Shown in pieces: positions 63,103 to 64,000 of a stretch of DNA of 64,000 nt. Every line of letters starts with the position of its first letter. The stretch's first letter is position 1. The notes below the pieces were generated by a model. The model was not told the origin of the DNA, searched no databases, and saw nothing but the letters and a program-made list of their open reading frames with translations. The translations under genes were made by a program, and so were the position numbers. The stretch is taken from IMG/VR virus record IMGVR_UViG_3300034073_005177, positions 1 to 64,000 of that record; one strand, written 5' to 3'. The DNA comes from a virus.

Positions 63103-63504
63103 ATGTCAAATAAAAAAAAGAAAAGAAGAAGAAAAAGTCGTTACCATCGAGGCGAATATACTTCAGTAAAAACTGGTCAACTTTGCAAATATCGTTCGGG
63201 GTGGGAACAAAAGTATATGGAACATCTCGATGCTAATCCCGACGTCGTAGAGTGGTCTTACGAAAAACTAATAATTGAATATATTTCTAATCAAAAAACA
63301 AAAAAAATTAGAAAATACTACCCCGATTTCCAAGTAGAATATTCCGACGGAAAAAAAGTAGTGATTGAAATAAAGCCCTCGAGAAAACTACAACAAAAAT
63401 TAGTAGTAAAGAAAATAAGAGCAGCAAAAGAATGGTGCACGCAACACGATATTGACTATAAAATATTGACAGAAATAGAATTAAAGGATATAGGTTTACT
63501 TTAA
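63103..63504 (+). CDS. TnsA-like / T4 gp4-like head-completion nuclease
   Basis: A 133-residue protein. The segment KYRSGWEQKYMEHLD is the conserved start, WSYEKLIIEYIS and YYPDFQVEYSDGKKVVIEIKPS follow, giving the TnsA/PD-(D/E)XK-like Asp-x-n-Glu-x-Lys layout. It ends DIDYKILTEIELKDIG. T4 gp4 has the related YRSLWERKFM and VDFIVKVRD pieces and is needed to complete the head. The N-terminus is very basic (KKKKRRRKSRYHR). A structural-gene neighbour and the resolvase gene downstream fit the packaging end of the genome. Confidence 0.78.
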   Translation: MSNKKKKRRRKSRYHRGEYTSVKTGQLCKYRSGWEQKYMEHLDANPDVVEWSYEKLIIEYISNQKTKKIRKYYPDFQVEYSDGKKVVIEIKPSRKLQQKLVVKKIRAAKEWCTQHDIDYKILTEIELKDIGLL

Positions 63505-63545
63505 ATTAATTTTACTAAAGCTATCCTGGTGATAAGAATCAATGG

Positions 63546-64000
63546 ATGCAAGAGTACATACTCGGTTTAGACGTTTCAACTTCAGTTACTGGGGTATGTA
63601 TCCTGGATACGCGCATTATTCCTAATGATTCCGGGTCTCATATTACGCACCTAGATAGAGTTGAATTCAAGAGATGCAAAACGCTATGGGACAAAGCTGA
63701 CCTAATTGCTTTTGAATTTTATGAATTGTTAAAAAAACACCCGGGTAACTATAGGGTTGCCCTTGAAGAACCATTAATGGGATTTCGAACTGGAATGTCT
63801 TCTGCAGCAACAATAACCACGCTCATGAGATTTAACGGAATTGTTTCCTATATCTCCAGGGAAATATTTAAAGTTGATCCAGAATATATCGCAGCGTCTT
63901 CTGCCAGAAAACTCTGCGGAATCAAGATGCAAAAAACCTCTGTGGCAGGCATGAGTGGAAAAGAACAAGTCTTCAAGTACATGTCTGAGCACGACCTAAA
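63546..64000 (+). CDS. RuvC-like Holliday-junction resolvase, C-terminus cut off
   Basis: The frame from ATG 63546 (MQEYILGLDVSTSVTGVCIL) runs to the window end, 151 codons without a stop. The LGLDVSTSVTG segment is the RNase H-fold strand with the first catalytic Asp, and VALEEPLMGFRTGMSSAATI provides the second acid (Glu). RuvC-like phage resolvases cut branched DNA before packaging. An alternative ATG at 63542 is out of this frame. The C-terminal acids would lie beyond the window. Confidence 0.82.
   Translation, partial: MQEYILGLDVSTSVTGVCILDTRIIPNDSGSHITHLDRVEFKRCKTLWDKADLIAFEFYELLKKHPGNYRVALEEPLMGFRTGMSSAATITTLMRFNGIVSYISREIFKVDPEYIAASSARKLCGIKMQKTSVAGMSGKEQVFKYMSEHDL

Noticed and set aside
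1-64000. tRNA, rRNA or CRISPR array
   Set aside because: The gaps are short (mostly under 100 bases) and show no cloverleaf-like or regularly spaced repeat pattern on reading.

Overview
This window is part of the genome of a tailed, contractile-tail (myovirus-type) bacteriophage. The evidence is a T4-like baseplate block (gp6-like and gp25-like wedge proteins, a gp5-like central spike, a hub protein with a lysozyme-like stretch), a T4 gp55-like late sigma factor, a gp4/TnsA-like head-completion nuclease, a RuvC-like resolvase, PhoH and ClpP. The DNA is AT-rich. Genes are packed tightly, often with ATGA-type stop/start overlaps. No rRNA, tRNA, integrase or transposase was seen. No replicase, terminase, capsid, sheath or tube gene was recognised, so the full genome must be much larger than 64 kb. 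The host cannot be named from this sequence. The sugar genes, 2OG-Fe(II) oxygenases, PhoH and ClpP resemble the gene content of large aquatic T4-like phages, but that is inference.

Layout: (1) 1-14011, minus strand: virion and baseplate genes. (2) 14004-15429, minus: a coiled-coil protein, the late-sigma-like factor and a small membrane-anchored protein. (3) 15426-40835, minus: a 25-kb carbohydrate cluster of about 29 genes, interrupted by one RecB/Cas4-like nuclease. It makes activated sugars (RmlA, RmlB-like and RmlD-like reductase, GDP-mannose dehydratase, a short UDP-sugar dehydrogenase), modifies them (DegT aminotransferase, NeuD-like acyltransferase, two methyltransferases, WbqC-like, oxidoreductase, deacetylase-like, B12-type radical SAM, three 2OG oxygenases) and carries nine glycosyltransferase genes. 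(4) 40928-49464, mostly plus: a coiled-coil membrane protein, a degenerate GroEL-like protein, small unknown genes, ClpP, an XPD/DinG-type Fe-S helicase, a histone-H1-like protein, a sigma-region-4-like regulator and PhoH. (5) 49508-63101, plus: seven large virion-type proteins with shared terminal modules, FN3-like and LamG-like domains. (6) 63103-64000: gp4/TnsA-like nuclease and a RuvC-like resolvase cut off by the window end.

The glycan cluster has no recognisable flippase, polymerase or membrane export gene. The glycan is therefore most likely built in the cytoplasm on a phage product, such as virion proteins, rather than exported to the host surface (inference). The late-sigma-like gene sits between the glycan cluster and the baseplate genes on the same strand, which would suit coordinated late expression. 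The most unusual items are the GroEL-like protein without its ATP-binding motifs (41514-42689), the 20-bp inverted repeat that places identical leaders and start codons in front of phoH and its divergent HTH neighbour (47981-48068), the glycan cluster as a whole, and the small histone-H1-like gene.
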